Shown here: positions 24,501 through 39,500 of the stretch, piece after piece
Numbering within the stretch: position 1 is the first letter of the stretch
Layout: each line of letters starts with the position of its first letter
From: Tridacna crocea
Lineage: Eukaryota > Mollusca > Bivalvia > Cardiida > Cardiidae
Assembly (NCBI GenBank): GCA_943736015.1
Contig: OX031059.1
Coordinates: 51,595,159 to 51,659,158 of the forward strand
DNA length: 64,000 bases
Direction: 5' to 3'
Translations under genes and position numbers: made by a program
The notes under the pieces: generated by a model
Seen by the model: only the letters and a program-made list of their open reading frames with translations
Database searches by the model: none
Told to the model about the DNA's origin: nothing

Positions 24501-27500
24501 AAATGCTTTCAATTTCAACCAGTCGAAAATTTTGTCGTTAAGCCCCCTTTTCACAGAGCATGTCTCAAATGTAAAGATCCTTAATACTGTCCTTGATAAA
24601 TTATATATAATATATACATATCTGTTGCAGAGTGTTTACCTTGGATTTTCAACTATACTGCCCTCCACAGCATTCCCATTACTGTACAAACAAAGATATT
24701 GCATGACAATGATCCTTAACTCTCTAACCCTTTACCACACATTGCTGACTTTTCACGCTCCTGGAAAAGAAGCCTTTTGAAAACATTGTGGGAAAAGAAG
24801 AAAATGCTGGTAACCAGCATTTTCTCCTTTTCCCACAATGTTTTCTACTAAGAAAAAATACACTATTTAAGCCACATTGAAATTGTCCTCTGCAATTGCT
24901 TTCAATTTGGACATGCTTGAAATTTTGTTGTCTGGTAAAGGGTTAACAAACAACGCAGTTTCTGCTGTCCAAATTCAAAGTTGCTGCACACAAAAACTTA
25001 AACATGGTTTGAATTTTGAAATTTGTCTCTAAAAAGGTAGAAAACATTGTGGAAAAGGGAAAAAAATGCTGGTTACAATCATTCCCTTTTTTGCCCATGT
25101 TCACACCTTCTTTCTTGGGGGCTATGAGATCATGTGATTGTAAGGTCAAGGGTTAATCATGTATATTACCTTCTTTCAAAGACAATTTTTGTCTTGTATT
25201 AGACCATTTTTGAAAACACCATGAAAACTGGAGAAATTATTGGTACTGGATTGCTGGTACTGAAAAATTTGCTACTTCTGCATCAATGTTTCCCCATGTA
25301 TTCATATTCTAACCTCAACTGTTTGGGTCTTGATCTGTATTTCATAAGGATGTGACAAAGTTGTATTTTAATAAATTTTCAGGCGCTGATTTCTAATACT
25401 GCTATATACATACAAAAAGGAATAACTTGCCACAACATTTTCAAGAGGCTTTCTGAATGACAAACTAAATTTTCTTAATGTCTTATCATGACAATAATCA
25501 TAAAATTCATATGGGTTATTCTTGCCTTTATCTTGTAAAATAGGACTGTTCACTGCAGAAAAGTAAACACAAGATCCAAAACAAAACCTGTTAAGTTATT
25601 GAAATATAAATGTCTAAATTCTTAATCTAAAACAGTAATTTTATATCTTTAACCCATTACTCCAAAGATACTCATTTCTACGCATTACTTGCAGGACCCT
25701 TTGGAAAACATTGTGGCAAAAGGTGAAATTGCTCGTGACGAGCAATTTTACCTTTTGTCACAATGTTTTCTATGCTATCAAAAGGTGACATATACACATA
25801 AGAAATGGCTTCATCCTTGCTATTATTTAGGGTCAATTAGAGATACCATAGAAATGCTTTATGGGGTAAAGGGTTAACATGTAGGCTGAAGCCAGAATTT
25901 TAGATTTGGCCACAGTAAAAGCATTGCAGATAATAAAAAAGCCAAAATGGTAATTTTATCTTTAAATTTCAGTTAAACAGAAAACATTACAGGAAATTAA
26001 AGAAAATGTTGATTACAGCATTTTCCCTTGGACCAGTGGTGCTTTCAATAGCCTTCTTCTAGTCAAGTCATAAAAACAGGAACTTTTATTTACGGGCAAG
26101 ATTTCATAAAACTGGCATATTTGCTAGTTTTGGTATGTATAAAAAGATGTACAGAAATCTATAAAACCTGTCTAACATGCAAGGATTTCCTACCACACAA
26201 CTTCAAACTAATGTTTTTATCTAATTTCAAAGAGTCAAACCTGTCTATTAAGTTTTGTTCACACACAGTTGAAACACAAGAGTTAACCAATTACCAGACA
26301 ACCAAACTTTATGCTTATACACAATCAAAGCATTTGCAGATGATTAATAAAGGGTGATTCATAGACAGAACTTAGCTTCGGAAGATTAAAGACAAATGTG
26401 GAAAAAGGAGAATAATTATACTGGCTGTCAGCAGTTTCTCCTTTAACCACAATGCTTTCAAAGCCGCCTTTCTCGAGATCGTGAAAATACGAGATTGTGA
26501 GGTAAAGGGTTAAAACTTTACTTATTTATTTCTGCATGCGACTTTTTGCATCCTTCATATTTGAAAATACTGAATCAAAGGTTAAAAATGCTCTTGATTA
26601 GCATTTCTTTTATCACCGCAGTGTTTTTACACATCCATGCATATAGTCTTGCACCATTCTGAGGTCTCTAACCCTTTTCCAAACAACCATGGGTTTTCAC
26701 AACCCTGAGAAAAGATACCTTTTTAAAAAATTGTGAAAAAAGGAGAAAATGTTGGTGACCAGCAATTTTCTCCTTTTCCTTCAATGTTTTCTACCCTTCC
26801 AGAAACAAATTTTAATTCTTGAGTCCCATTTATTTTGTTATCTGCAAGAGCTATCAATTTGGACAAGTCTAGAATTATTTTGTTTGGTAAAGAGTTAAGA
26901 AGGAGACTGCTGTGAATTTGTCTCTAGTGGTAATGAATTAGTTGTTTTATCCACACACATCTAATGTCACAAAGTAAACTTTACCTTGAAGAGCCTACTT
27001 CAGAGTCGGCTCTCTTCAGTTTTGGAGGCGACATTGATCTCGACTTTGTCCTGGACTTCTTCCTGTTAGGTGTTCTTGATCTTCGACGAGATCTACTGCG
27101 TCTTCTACTTCTATTGCATAAAGAAACAGAACAGATAATATTACTGTAATCCAGGTCACAATTTTTGAAGCTTTCAAAATCTACAAGATGTTGTACTCAC
27201 CAACCATTCAACATAGGGTTCTAATACTAAGTTCCAAATCTCACTATCTGACTGGTCACTTAACTCTTTACCAAACGAAATAATTTCAGACTAGTCCAAA
27301 TTGGAAGCATTTGTAGATGCCAAAGTCAATGTGACTAAAAAATTCAACTTTATTTTGGGAAGTGCTGAAAACATTGTGGGAAAAGGAGAAAATGCTGGTT
27401 TCCAGCATTTTCTCCTTTTCCCACAATGTTTTCAGAAGGCTTCTTTCTCAGGGTCATGAAAGCAAGGGATTGTTTGGGGAAAGAGTTAAATGTGTCACAG

Positions 27501-30500
27501 CCAATTGGATGGCTTACCTTGGAAATCAAAATCTGAACTGAGCACAGCCCCAGAACACTAAGTAAGCAACATGTGAAGAAAAAAAACGCTGAAATTGAGA
27601 CACTTGTAAAACTTTGTTAAGCTTTGCAGCACAAACATGCATTTTTCCATTCTTCAGAAAATTACTAGAGAAACCAAGTAACCACTAGGCCATCTCTTGC
27701 CCAAATAGCCCCAATACTGTGTTGATTGTCATGTAAGGTCTCATTTCAGAAATCTATTTTCCTCAATATTTTCAAATTACATCCACTGTGACTGCCTCAA
27801 ACAGATTCTGAATGAATGCACAAGTATACTCCAAAATTGTGATTTAGAAGTCTAATTATATCAACTAAGTACAATAATAATATAAGCTTTTAAGCATAAA
27901 ATATTGTTGTACTTCTGTCAACTTGAATAAATATTTCCGCAAATGTATTTATAATTAATAAAGCTTATAACAAAATATACAAAGGCATAACATGTAATCT
28001 TGGATCTACAGTGTATGCTCCTTTGCTTGATATTTTGACAAAAACAGCCCTAAAATTGCCATATTTGCATCTTTAGCCCTGGCTGAGAATATCTGTTTTA
28101 TCTATGTAGCTGAAAAAGCTCAATCAAAATTGTATATCAATGAAGATCAGAATGCATGCTTCATACCATGTAAACATCTGACCTAAAGCTTTACTGCTGT
28201 AAGAATATGATATTTTCCCACAATGAGTCGATTGCTTTTCTGACTAAACTTCAAGTTTTAGTGATCCTACAGAAGAAGACTTTTGAAACAAGCATTTTCC
28301 CTTAGGCTCCGAAACCCTTTGTTCTCAAGTGTGCTTTAAAGCACCCTTCTGTATATACATTACATCTTTTACCATAACAAACAATTTAAAGGAGTTACCT
28401 TGTACAATAACACCATGTAACCAGAAATTAAAGCCTCCGTAAACCATGTCAAAAACAAAACAATGAATCAAATCTTTTTGAAATTTTTCTTGGTAAACAA
28501 TGACCCCAGTAGTAAAATATTATGAATGTTTCTGAAAATAATGCTGAAATACAATGAAAGGGCTGTAAATCACAACTGTTTAGTACAGGGTTAACCCTTT
28601 ACCCCATAAGGCATTTCTGTGGTATCTCAAATTGACCCTAAATAACAGCAAGGATAAAGCCACTTCTTATGTGTATATGACACCTTTTGATAGCATAGAA
28701 AACATTGTGGCAAAAGGTGAAATTGCAATTTCACCTTTTACCACAATTTTTTCCGAAGGCTCCTACAGGCAATGCGTAGAAATGAGTATCTATGGAGTAA
28801 AGGGTTAACTCATATTTACCTGCAAACATTTTTATGACTTAAACCCTTTCCCACACGACAGATTTTCACTCTTCCAAAACTGGGAGTAACCACAGACAAG
28901 AAATTCAGAATTAGTATAAATGAACTTTAGGTTTCTAGTAGGGTCCAAAACCTTGTGGGAAAAGGGGAAAATGCTAGTTACCAGCATTTTCTCCTTTTCC
29001 CCCCATGTTTTCAGAAGGCTTCTTTCCAAGGGCTGTGAAAACTAGGGATTATTCAGTAAAGTTTTAACTACAGCAGCAAAACACTTTACTGTAGAAAAAG
29101 GAAAAACTGCTCACAGTAAATATTTCCTTTTTCTACCATGTTTTCACACAAACTCATGTAACTTAAATCCATATTCCATCCATTTTTGACGAGAATTTTT
29201 CCAAAGTCATCCACTGCAAGTTTGTTGCAAGATTTTATGAGTTAAATTTCTATCAAATATTATACAATCTGTAAGATAATCTTGGCTAAAAAAAATACAT
29301 TGTATAATATTCCTTACAGAAATAATATCTTCCAGTTCTACATTTTTTAGTACAACTAATACATAAACTTTCCTCAATTGACAAATTTTAGACTCTCCAA
29401 TATTCGAAACATACACAGATAATGAATTCAAAATGGGTACAAAAAAAATGGGGACAAAACATTGTTTCCCAAAGTGTTTTTAAATGCCTTTACTCTTGGG
29501 ATCATTTCATTTTGGATAAGGGGTAAACATTAAAAATTATCTTCATCATTATGTTACAAAAACTGAAGAACATGAACTACCAATGTTGTAGCCTGTTACA
29601 GCATGATCTTCAACATGTCCACAAAACAATACAAATGATTAGAGATATTTCCAGGAGAAAAAATGATCTGTTTTTAGTGGCGTCATGTTGAACCCTTAAT
29701 GCACAATCACAAGTTTTAACAACTTTGAGGAATACATCTTTTTAAAACATTGTTGAAAAAGGAGAAAATGCTGGTAACCAGTATTTCCTCCTATTCTCAC
29801 CATGTTTCCAACTTTTTCATGAACTTATTGCCACCATTTGAAAAACATGTGAATTGTCCTCTGTGAATTTCCTCAATATGGAGGAATCTAATACTTTGGT
29901 ATGTGGCAAAAGTTTAAAAGAATGACAGAAAACAAGCAAAATGTGTGTAACAAGTTCCTGCTCCTATATTGCCATGATGAGATCGTGACTTCAACAAATT
30001 GTTGTGACATGGATAAATATAGTCCTGTAATGACTGTCTATCATATTAGCTTTTTAACTCATTACCACACAACAAAATTTTATGTTTGTCCAAATCGAAA
30101 GCATTTGCAGACTACAAAATAAAAGTGAGTAAAAATTTGAAATTTCTTTTGTGAAGGGTAGAAAACATTGTGGGAAAAGGAGAAAATGCTAATTACCAGC
30201 ATTTTCTCCTTTTCCCACAATGTTTTCTAAAGGCGTCTTACTCAGGGTCGTCAAAAGTAGGGATAGTGTGGTAATGGGTTTACACAAGTGTTTGAACTAC
30301 AATGAGGAAAATGGCTTTTGAAAAACAAAAAAGAAAAGAAATTGCTAGTAACTGATATCAGTTTCCTTTTCTACAATCTTTTCCAGGACAAATCCTAATG
30401 TCTGCAAATGCTTTGAATTGATGCTAATATTTGCTTGTCTGGTACATTGTTTTCTATCCTTCTTGAAACATGTTTCAATTTTAGAGTTATCTCTTTAACA

Positions 30501-33500
30501 CATGACAAAATTTTAGACTGGTTCAAATTGGAAAGCATTTACAGACAACAAAATAAAGGTGACTGAAAAATTGACAACCGTTTTGGGAAGGGTAGAAAAA
30601 ACACTGTGGGAAAAGGAGAAAATGCTGGTTACCAGCATTTTCTCCTTTTCCTAAAGTGTTTTCAAAAGGCTTCTTTCTCAGGGGCGTCAAAAGTAGGAAT
30701 TGTGTGGTAATGGGTTAAGTATATTTTGTCATATGCAAGTGCTTTCAATTTGGACCAGTTTAAATATTTTTGTTTGGTAAAGACTTAAGAAAAATGTACG
30801 AGATGGAGTGACTGATCCAAACTACATGTATCTTTCATAAAATTGTTGATCATTTTCTATTGATACAAAATGCTATACATATATGTGAGAAAAGACGTAA
30901 AAGATGAGTTTACGGAAAGGTAGTCATCAATTGATCTTGTGCTTCCTCTGTACGACATGCAACATGCGAAAAAGGGGCATTCAGGCATTAAAAGTCATCT
31001 CGGATGAGCCTCCACAGTCCGTGCAGATTACTCCAAAACAACACTTTTCATTTTTATGTAATTTTCTGTTTTGCGAAATTCTACTGTAGGACGAAATCTA
31101 ATGTAGTCAAAAAGTGCCATTTCAGATTAGCCTTTAGTGATCCGAATGACACTTTTAGCAAATGTCTGAATACCCCTTTACACGTGTTACAGGCCATATC
31201 ATAACCCACATTTTCCATAAAGATTTTGAATTTGTCTTATTTTAACCCATTACCACACAATCCCTACTTTTGATGGCCCTGAGAAAGAAGCCTTTAGAAA
31301 ACATTGTGGGAAAAGGAGAAAATGCTGGTAACCAGCATTTTCTCCTTTTCCCACAATGTTTTCTACGCTTCACAAAACAAATTTCAAATTTTCAGTCACT
31401 TTTATTTTGTCGTCTGCAAATGCTTTCAATTTGGACCAGTCTAAAATATTGTTGTTTGGTAATGAGTTAAGAGATAAGTCCTCTACCAACAATACAGAGT
31501 TTTAATGACCCTGAGGAAGAAAAGAACAGGCAAGTCTAGAAACCAATTTCTTCCCCCACCATATATTCTATACATAAAGACCAATTTCCTCATTCTAGCC
31601 AATGATTTCTGTCCATGATAGGTTAGAAAAACATGGTGAGAAATGGAGAAAATTCTGGTTTCCAGCAGTTTACTCTATTCCTGAAATGTTTTTTTAAAAA
31701 GCTTTCGTCTCTCAGGCTGTTAAAAGTCAGGATTGTGTGGTACTTGGTTAAGATACATCTAACCCAAAGATAACCGCAACAAAAAGGAAAATAGAAAAAG
31801 ATCAAGGCAGTTGCAATAGTGCAAATGTAATAGTACATGTATCAGATATCTCTTGGATTATGAAACATTACAGATACTGGATCAGACAGCAATCTTTGTG
31901 AAGTCTTACCTGGATATGCACTATCTAATATGATAAATGACTATTGGCTTTTTTAAGGTCTACAGAGCATTCAAGGAACCAGGAAATCTTACAAGCCCAT
32001 AATGTGTTTAACTCTTCACCAGACGACTAGACTTGAGATGTCAAAAAACGTAATTCGCAGATGACAGTTCAAATGCAGCTCAAACGGTGCTACTTCGTCT
32101 TTACAAGGGTACAAAAACATTGTGGAAAAAGAAGAAAATGATGGTGATCAGCATTTTCTTGTTTTGCATAATGTTTTCAGACTCCTTCTTTCCCCATGGT
32201 TGTAAAACAGATGGGGATTGCTTGGTAAAAAGTCAACATGCTATTCTGATCTAACTAGAGTTGTATTTTACCTCTTTGTGTCAGGGGACTTGTCTTTGCG
32301 TTTGGGTTCACTATGGAAACAAATAAAGTATTGCAGTGAGAAAAAAATGCTTACTCTACACACTTCATACTATTTCTACAATTTAAGCTTATTTTCACAA
32401 CCAATTCTAAACAAGTGCAAATAACACTAAACCCATAACCACACAATCCCAAGTTTTAATGACCCTGTAGGAGAAGGATTTTGAAAACATTGAGGGAAAA
32501 AGGAGAAAATGCTGGTTACCAGCATTTTCTTCTTTTCCCAAAATGTTTTCTTCCCCATCCAAAACAAAAATCATTGTTTCAGTTACACTGAATTTGTCAT
32601 TTGCAAATCCTTAGAATTTGGATCAGTCTAAATTTCTGTTGTTTGGTAAAAAGTTAATGATAAATATTTGACAGGGAGAAAATAAGTTTTTTTGAATGAT
32701 ACTGATAGTCATTGAAAAAGGGATAATTGATTGTAACAAGCAATTGCCCCTATTTCCACAATGTTGTCAAAATCAGTGTACAGTAGGAGCATTCAATTAC
32801 AAAACTTAAATGTCAACTGGTTAACTAAGTCCAACACACAATACAGTTAAAACCTGTCTTGAACAGCCAACCTGAAGACTTAACAATACCGGCCTCTTTA
32901 TGCAAGTGGAAAATAGTCCTTCATCACAATCATGACTTTCAATAAACCTGCAGAAGACAGCTTTTGAAAACATTGTGGGGGCAAAATGAGAAATGGTGCT
33001 AATCAGCATTTTCTCCTTTACCTCCAATGTTTTCTAACCTTATAGAAATAAATTTTGATCTTCTAAGTCACATTATTTTGTTGTCTGCAAATGCTTCTGA
33101 TCTGAACAGGTATAAAACTTAGTCTAGTGGTAAACAGTTATGAGATAGACTATTGCAATCAAAACTAAGATTTGACTTTATGAATGATGGATGTTTATTA
33201 CAGGTGGCTGAGCAAATGCTTAACCCATTACCACACAATCCCTACTTTTGACAACCCTGAGAAAGAAGCCTCTAGAAAACATTGTAGGAAAAGGAGAAAA
33301 CGGTGGTAACCAGCATTTTCTCCTTTTCCCACAATGTTTTCTACTCTTCACAAAACAAATTTCCAATTTTCAGTCACTTCGGTCTCTGCAAATGCTTTTG
33401 ATTTGGAGAAGCCTAAAAAATTGTCATTTGGTAACAAGTTAATACAAATGACAACTGACACAGGTTTGACTGTATGTATGATTACACAATTACTGTTGTC

Positions 33501-36500
33501 CCCATGTCTTCAAAACTACATTGTTACAAAAATAACAAAGTATGCAGACAGGGAGATTTGTCAAAAATAATTTGAACGAAAAATCTCAAACAAACAAAAG
33601 TTTTGGTTGATATGATAAACAATTTACACTATCAGCAATACAGATAAGGAGAATATTTTGACTCCAATGAAAAGAAACATCACAAATCTAATTCTCCACT
33701 AAACCCTGCTATGAGTACTCACTCAGATCATTCTATCAAGTACATTCATCTGTGATTTTAGTAAAGCAATATCTTTTAGACTAAAAGAACCATTCTTATC
33801 TTGACCTGAGGCTCCTAACGATTTTTTTCAATTTTTCAAAAGTAAACTTTGATGTCAATCAAGAGAAATAAATAAAAATATGAAACTCTAAGGTACTAAC
33901 CTTGACCTTCTTGTACGAGACCTTGACCTCTTCCTACAAAAAGAAATTGAAGTACATGTATTCATATACCAGTTAATACCAATCTTTCATAATAATCATT
34001 TTGTTTAAAGGTACATGAATCATTAAATCACTCGTTCAGACCTATTCTCTGATAAAATGTACAATTAGTGTGAAGTCTCTTTTATTTCTGATAAAATGTA
34101 GACCTCCCTCATTCCTGGTATATAAAACAATAAACAGAAAAGAATCAAATTTTCTGTCTCTCTCAGCCCTGAAAAGGGCTCACAAGCACTATTAAAGGCC
34201 CACTAGCTCCCAAAATGAAACAATTTGGGGGTCAGATTGCAGAAAAATTTCATTCATGCAGTTTATAAGTACAGGTATGGATATCACTATAGATCTGGCA
34301 CTGTGTTACAGTCTGCCAAAAGTTCCAATTGCTGGTAGAAAATATGATATAAAATCAGTTTAAGACTGAAACCTTATCTCTAGTTTTACAATTCTTTTTA
34401 CTGCAAATAGCAGATATTTTTCTAGACTGGACTCTGACTGTAATACTTCATCAGACTCATTACAATATCTATCCTTTCAGATGGTGTGAATTGAATCGGC
34501 CTACAATTTGCACTCCACACTGTTAACTTTTGGCCAATTGTTGGCTTGTAAGAAATGAAAAAGTGCAAGAAAATTATAAATAAAAATCTCCTAACCTTGA
34601 CCTAGATCTTCGTTTCCTGGAACGAGATCTTGACCTTCTACGGCGTGACCTTGAGCGAGATCTTCGTTTTCTTGATGATGATCTTGATCTACGCTTCCTG
34701 AAATATATATAATCCAGAATTACAAATTTTGCTGCTGACAGCTCATATAAAGCACTATGCATAACTGTAAAGAAGCCATGCTTCTAAAGCTCTCTCATGC
34801 TTTACCATACTATAGGGGTTCATGAAGACACTAAAATAAATAGGAAAAACTAACAACCATTCTCTGGAAAAAAAGGGTTTAATGCATCTGTGTTATCCAC
34901 TATATCATGCAATTCACCATTAACTCTTCACCAGATGAGGCAATTTTGGTCTGCTGAAATTTAAATAATTTGCAGGCGACAATTTATTTCAATTTCAGCA
35001 GATAAAAAAGAGGTACTTTTAACTGAAAAAAACACTGTAGAAAAGGGAGAAAATGCTCATTATGATCATTTTCTCCCTTTTCCAGTGTTTTCAAATGCCT
35101 TCAACCCCAGAACCGCAAAAACCGGGTTTATCTGGGAAAGGGTTAATTATGAATCCTTCACATCTATTTTATCAAACAACCAGCTGGATAGTGGGGCAGA
35201 ATGGTCCTTGGACATGCAGTAAAATTTACTAAAAGCAAACAGTTTCAACCCACATCAGCCTGAGCGGATTATGAAGGCTGATCAGAGTCTAAACCGTTTG
35301 CAAAATGTATTAAATCTCCTTTTCACAGATTATGGCTCATTGATACTTCTCCAGTGTACAAACACAAACAAACAGTCTTGTGCAAAGTTTTTTCACACTA
35401 ACTTCAAATTACACTACTGCATGTCATTTACAAAATTAGATCTTATTATAATTTTGTTTGTGATGAGGAAACCAGAGAAACAGTATTCATAATAAAAATT
35501 TAAGTGGTATTAGAATGATTAAATAATATGATGGCTGTCAGGAGGTGAAATAATTTTTCATCAACATCATACTCAAAAACTAAAAAAAAAGGGGGTAAGC
35601 ATTCCATTGAAATGTAAGCTAGGATTTGCCTAAAAAAAGTCCGTGATTGGTGTAAAACTCTGATACTATTACAGTAGTGCCAAGGGTGAGACATATGCTT
35701 TACTCTTTACCACAAAATTCCAACTTTAACCCATTACCACACAATCCCTACTTTTGTCGACTGTGAGAAAGCCTTTAGAAAACATTGCAGGAAAAGGAGA
35801 AAATGCTGGTAACCAGCATTTTCTCCTTTTCACACAATGTTCTCTACTCTTCACAAAACAAATTTCAAATTTTCAATTACTTTTGTCGTCTGCAAATGCT
35901 CTCGATTTGGACTAGCCTAAAATATCGTTGTTTGGTAATGAGTTAAAGACCCTGATGAAAAAGGGTTTTGAAAACATTGTGGGGAATGAGGAAAATGGTG
36001 GTAACCAGCATTTTCTTCTTTTCCAATCCCATCATTTGAGTAACCAACATTTTGTTCTTTTCACAAACTGTTTTTTACCTTTTCTAATACAAATTGCATC
36101 ATTTGAGTACCATTTTATTAGTTGTTTGCAAATGCTGTTAATTTGGACCAGTCTAAAATTTTTTCATTTAGTTAAGATTTAATCTGCTTACATATATTAT
36201 CATAAAACCAAGCGATGTTTTATTACACTGGCCAATAATAATAATGTATAAAATTTTCACTTTGATTCTATTCCAAGCCACAGAGATACTGACCTTGATT
36301 TTTAGCTAACAATGGAATGAGCATAAATAAGCCATCATGCTAAAAAAATAAAGCAATGATGCAATTCAAGCTGTGGTTGGAATTCACACAAATGACAGAA
36401 AAATGACAGAAATAATGAAAGAACCCAATTTAAAAAAATATAGTAAAAAGGTTCTTCAACTACACTTCCACTGCCACAAAATACTATTGTCTTTCCTGCG

Positions 36501-39500
36501 TGATACACACAAATATCCTATTTGTGATTCGTAACTTTCTAAAAATACATGAGTAAAATTATCTACCAGGACTCAATTTTTTTTCATTCATTTTTCCATT
36601 TTCTAGACAGTCTGTAAACAAATCTAATAAGTAAACACAAACTCTTAAACATGACATCTATACAATCTTACTAATCTTAGTGGATAAACTTGGAGTGAAG
36701 CACATAATTATACATTGATACCACACTATTACATTACAGTAGTTGTGGAGCAATGTGACAAAAGGAATGCATTACAGACCTTGACTTTTGTCATGAAACT
36801 GAGCGGTGGAATTTGATTTTACTGAACTTTAATGGAAGACCTTTGGGTAAATGCCTCTCCCTGCTCTTAAATTTCCCTTAAACAGGGATCAGTCTTCTTG
36901 ATACATACCTAGGTGGAGCTCCCGGCATTCTAAAGGGGAGAGAAAATAAAATGTCCTAACTACATGGTTTAAACAGATATAAACATACCCTTTCAAGATA
37001 AACCTTGTATTATATATGTCAAGTTAGAAGAGTAAAATTCTTGAGATAATTTCAGATGTTTAGTTAAACAAATATAACATAATATAAACTACTTTAAATT
37101 TTTAGCTGAAGGCAAACAAGTACATGAAATTCTAATTAGAGAAATAGGTTATGTTTTGAAATTCATGAGCATAACCACCTCCCACAAAATCCCCAGTGCA
37201 ACAACCCAAGGATAAATGTCTACTATACGCTGTGAGAAAAAGGAGCATTTTGTCATTCCTACAACGTTTTCTAGCCTTATACGGAAAAATCCATTCATCT
37301 GAGTAACATTCATTTCTTGAGCTGCAAATGCTTTCAATTTGAAAAAGTCTGAAATTTTGTCATCTAATAAAGGGTTAGGCAGATAGTGAGCTTGGTATAC
37401 TTTAATTTCAACATTTCTCCTTTTCTTACAATCCTCCAAAAGCCTTCTTCATTAGGGTCATTAACTCTTTACCAAACAACAAAATTTTGGACTAGTCCAA
37501 ACTGAAAGCATTTGCAGACGACAAATTACATGTGAATAAAAAATTGAAATTTGATTTGGAACGGGTAGAAAACATTGTGGGAAAAGGAGAAAATGCTGGT
37601 TACCAGCATTTTCTCCTATTCCCACAATGTTTTCAAAGGTTTTCTTTCTAAGGATTGTTAAAAGTCGGGATCCTGTGGTAATGAGTTACAATAGGTTTTT
37701 GGAAAAGGGTTTATCCAGACCATGAAAAAGGACCAGGACACATGAAGTGTATGCACTTTTCAGAATGCACTAACTGTGCCTACACAATCTGATCTAGGCT
37801 GCCTGGTTCAAACAATTTTTCCTATTCTTTTTAAATATTCAGACAAAAACAAGCTTCCTTAAGATGCTGGGAACAACCTTAATTACTTTTGTGGACATCA
37901 AGATCAGACAACACAAAATGTGTGTCATTTCCCAATTCTCTGTCCTTCTGAAACACCAAAAGTCTACAAATTGTAATATCTTGTACTATATTTTTTAATC
38001 TAAACAGTTAGTCTTGACTGTTTACCATACCATCCTGAGTTCTAGCAATCCCAGGGAAAAGAACTTTTGAAAACGTTGTGAGGAAAGGAGAAAAAGCTGG
38101 AAACCGGCATTTTCTCCTACCAGTATTCCAACAATGTCTTCCACCCTTCCAAAGAAAAATTGCCTAATCTATGCAACATTTAATTTATCTTCAAACTGTT
38201 TTTCTTTTTTTTCTTCAATATGAACCAGTCTATATTCTGTTGTTAGGTAAAGAGTTAATTAAGCTGCGAGTCTTAGAAATACAGTGTCTGAGTCTATCAT
38301 ACTAACTGAATATAATCAGTTACAACAGCTAGTGCTGACTGGGTAAAAGTTATAAACTTAACTGATCACTGATTTCCTTTACAGTACTTCTGAATAAAAC
38401 AGCCAAAGTTTTTCCTATCTTTCGGATTTACAACATTACTGTATATGTAATACATACCCTGGGCCTGGTTTACTCAGCCCGCTTGATCTAAATTAGAAAT
38501 ACAAAGAGCCTTCAATTACTATCACACCAATGCAATATTTTTATACTTTTTATTCTATAAGTACGAATGAAAGATTCCAATGGTTTTATCTAAATCATAC
38601 TACAAAGAGAACCTTTTCATCTAGGAGTTAAAAAGCTAAAATATTTTTGCATCTTCAAAAGGAAGTCCCACAAAACCTACATGAAAAATAAACTAGTACG
38701 CAAATGTACTCAGCCAAAATTTCTTTAAAAAGTTATTCATAGTAAATCTATGAGCTTGGTGAAACAATGTGTTGACAAAATAACCTTCAAATCAGACCAA
38801 AACCATTTTGATAGAATGGAAGTAAATTACTTTTGGGGTCTCACTCACAAAACCATTCTAAATTTCTTCTAAATGTTCACTGCAAGACTTGTCACATAGG
38901 GCCATAATCAACATCCAGTCTAAATTCCTCACTTCTTCTGAATAAATCCTTTAACCCTTTCCCAACCGACAAATTTTAGACTCTTCCAAACTGAAAGACT
39001 TTGCAGACAACAATTTTAAATTTGATGAAAATGGTAGACAGTTCTCCTAAAGGGTAAAAAACACTGTGGGAAAAGGAGAAATTGCTCATTACGAGCAATT
39101 TCTTCTTTTCCCACAGTGTTTTCAAAAGACTTGTAGAGAAGACACATAAAAACCCGGGCTTGTTTGGGAAAGGGTTAAAATACTATCACCTGTTGTAATG
39201 ATCCTGGGGAAAAAGTTTTTTGAAAACATGAGGAAAAAGAGAAAATGCTGATAAATGGCATCTTCTTTTCCAACAAAGCTCTCTACCCATGAGCGTGCAA
39301 ATCCCATCATTTACACTACATTTAATTTATCTGCAATTGCCTTCAGGTGAACAATTAAAAATTTTGACATTTTGCTGTAAATGAATGGCCATCTGACTTC
39401 ATAATTATTGTCATGTTTTGGGCAATACAATGTCTGGTCTTTTAGTTTTATGGTAAAACTAGATAAAGTTTAAAACGCATTAAGAATTCTACCCCTGATT

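Noticed and set aside
27500..27560. Possible cassette exon before the donor CCAAG|gtaagc on minus
   Set aside because: Neither possible acceptor gives an open, frame-keeping exon with Arg-Ser content.
31914..31935. Possible 15-nt exon ending CCAG|gtaaga on minus
   Set aside because: In the required phase it contains TAG. It could be a poison exon, but nothing else supports it.
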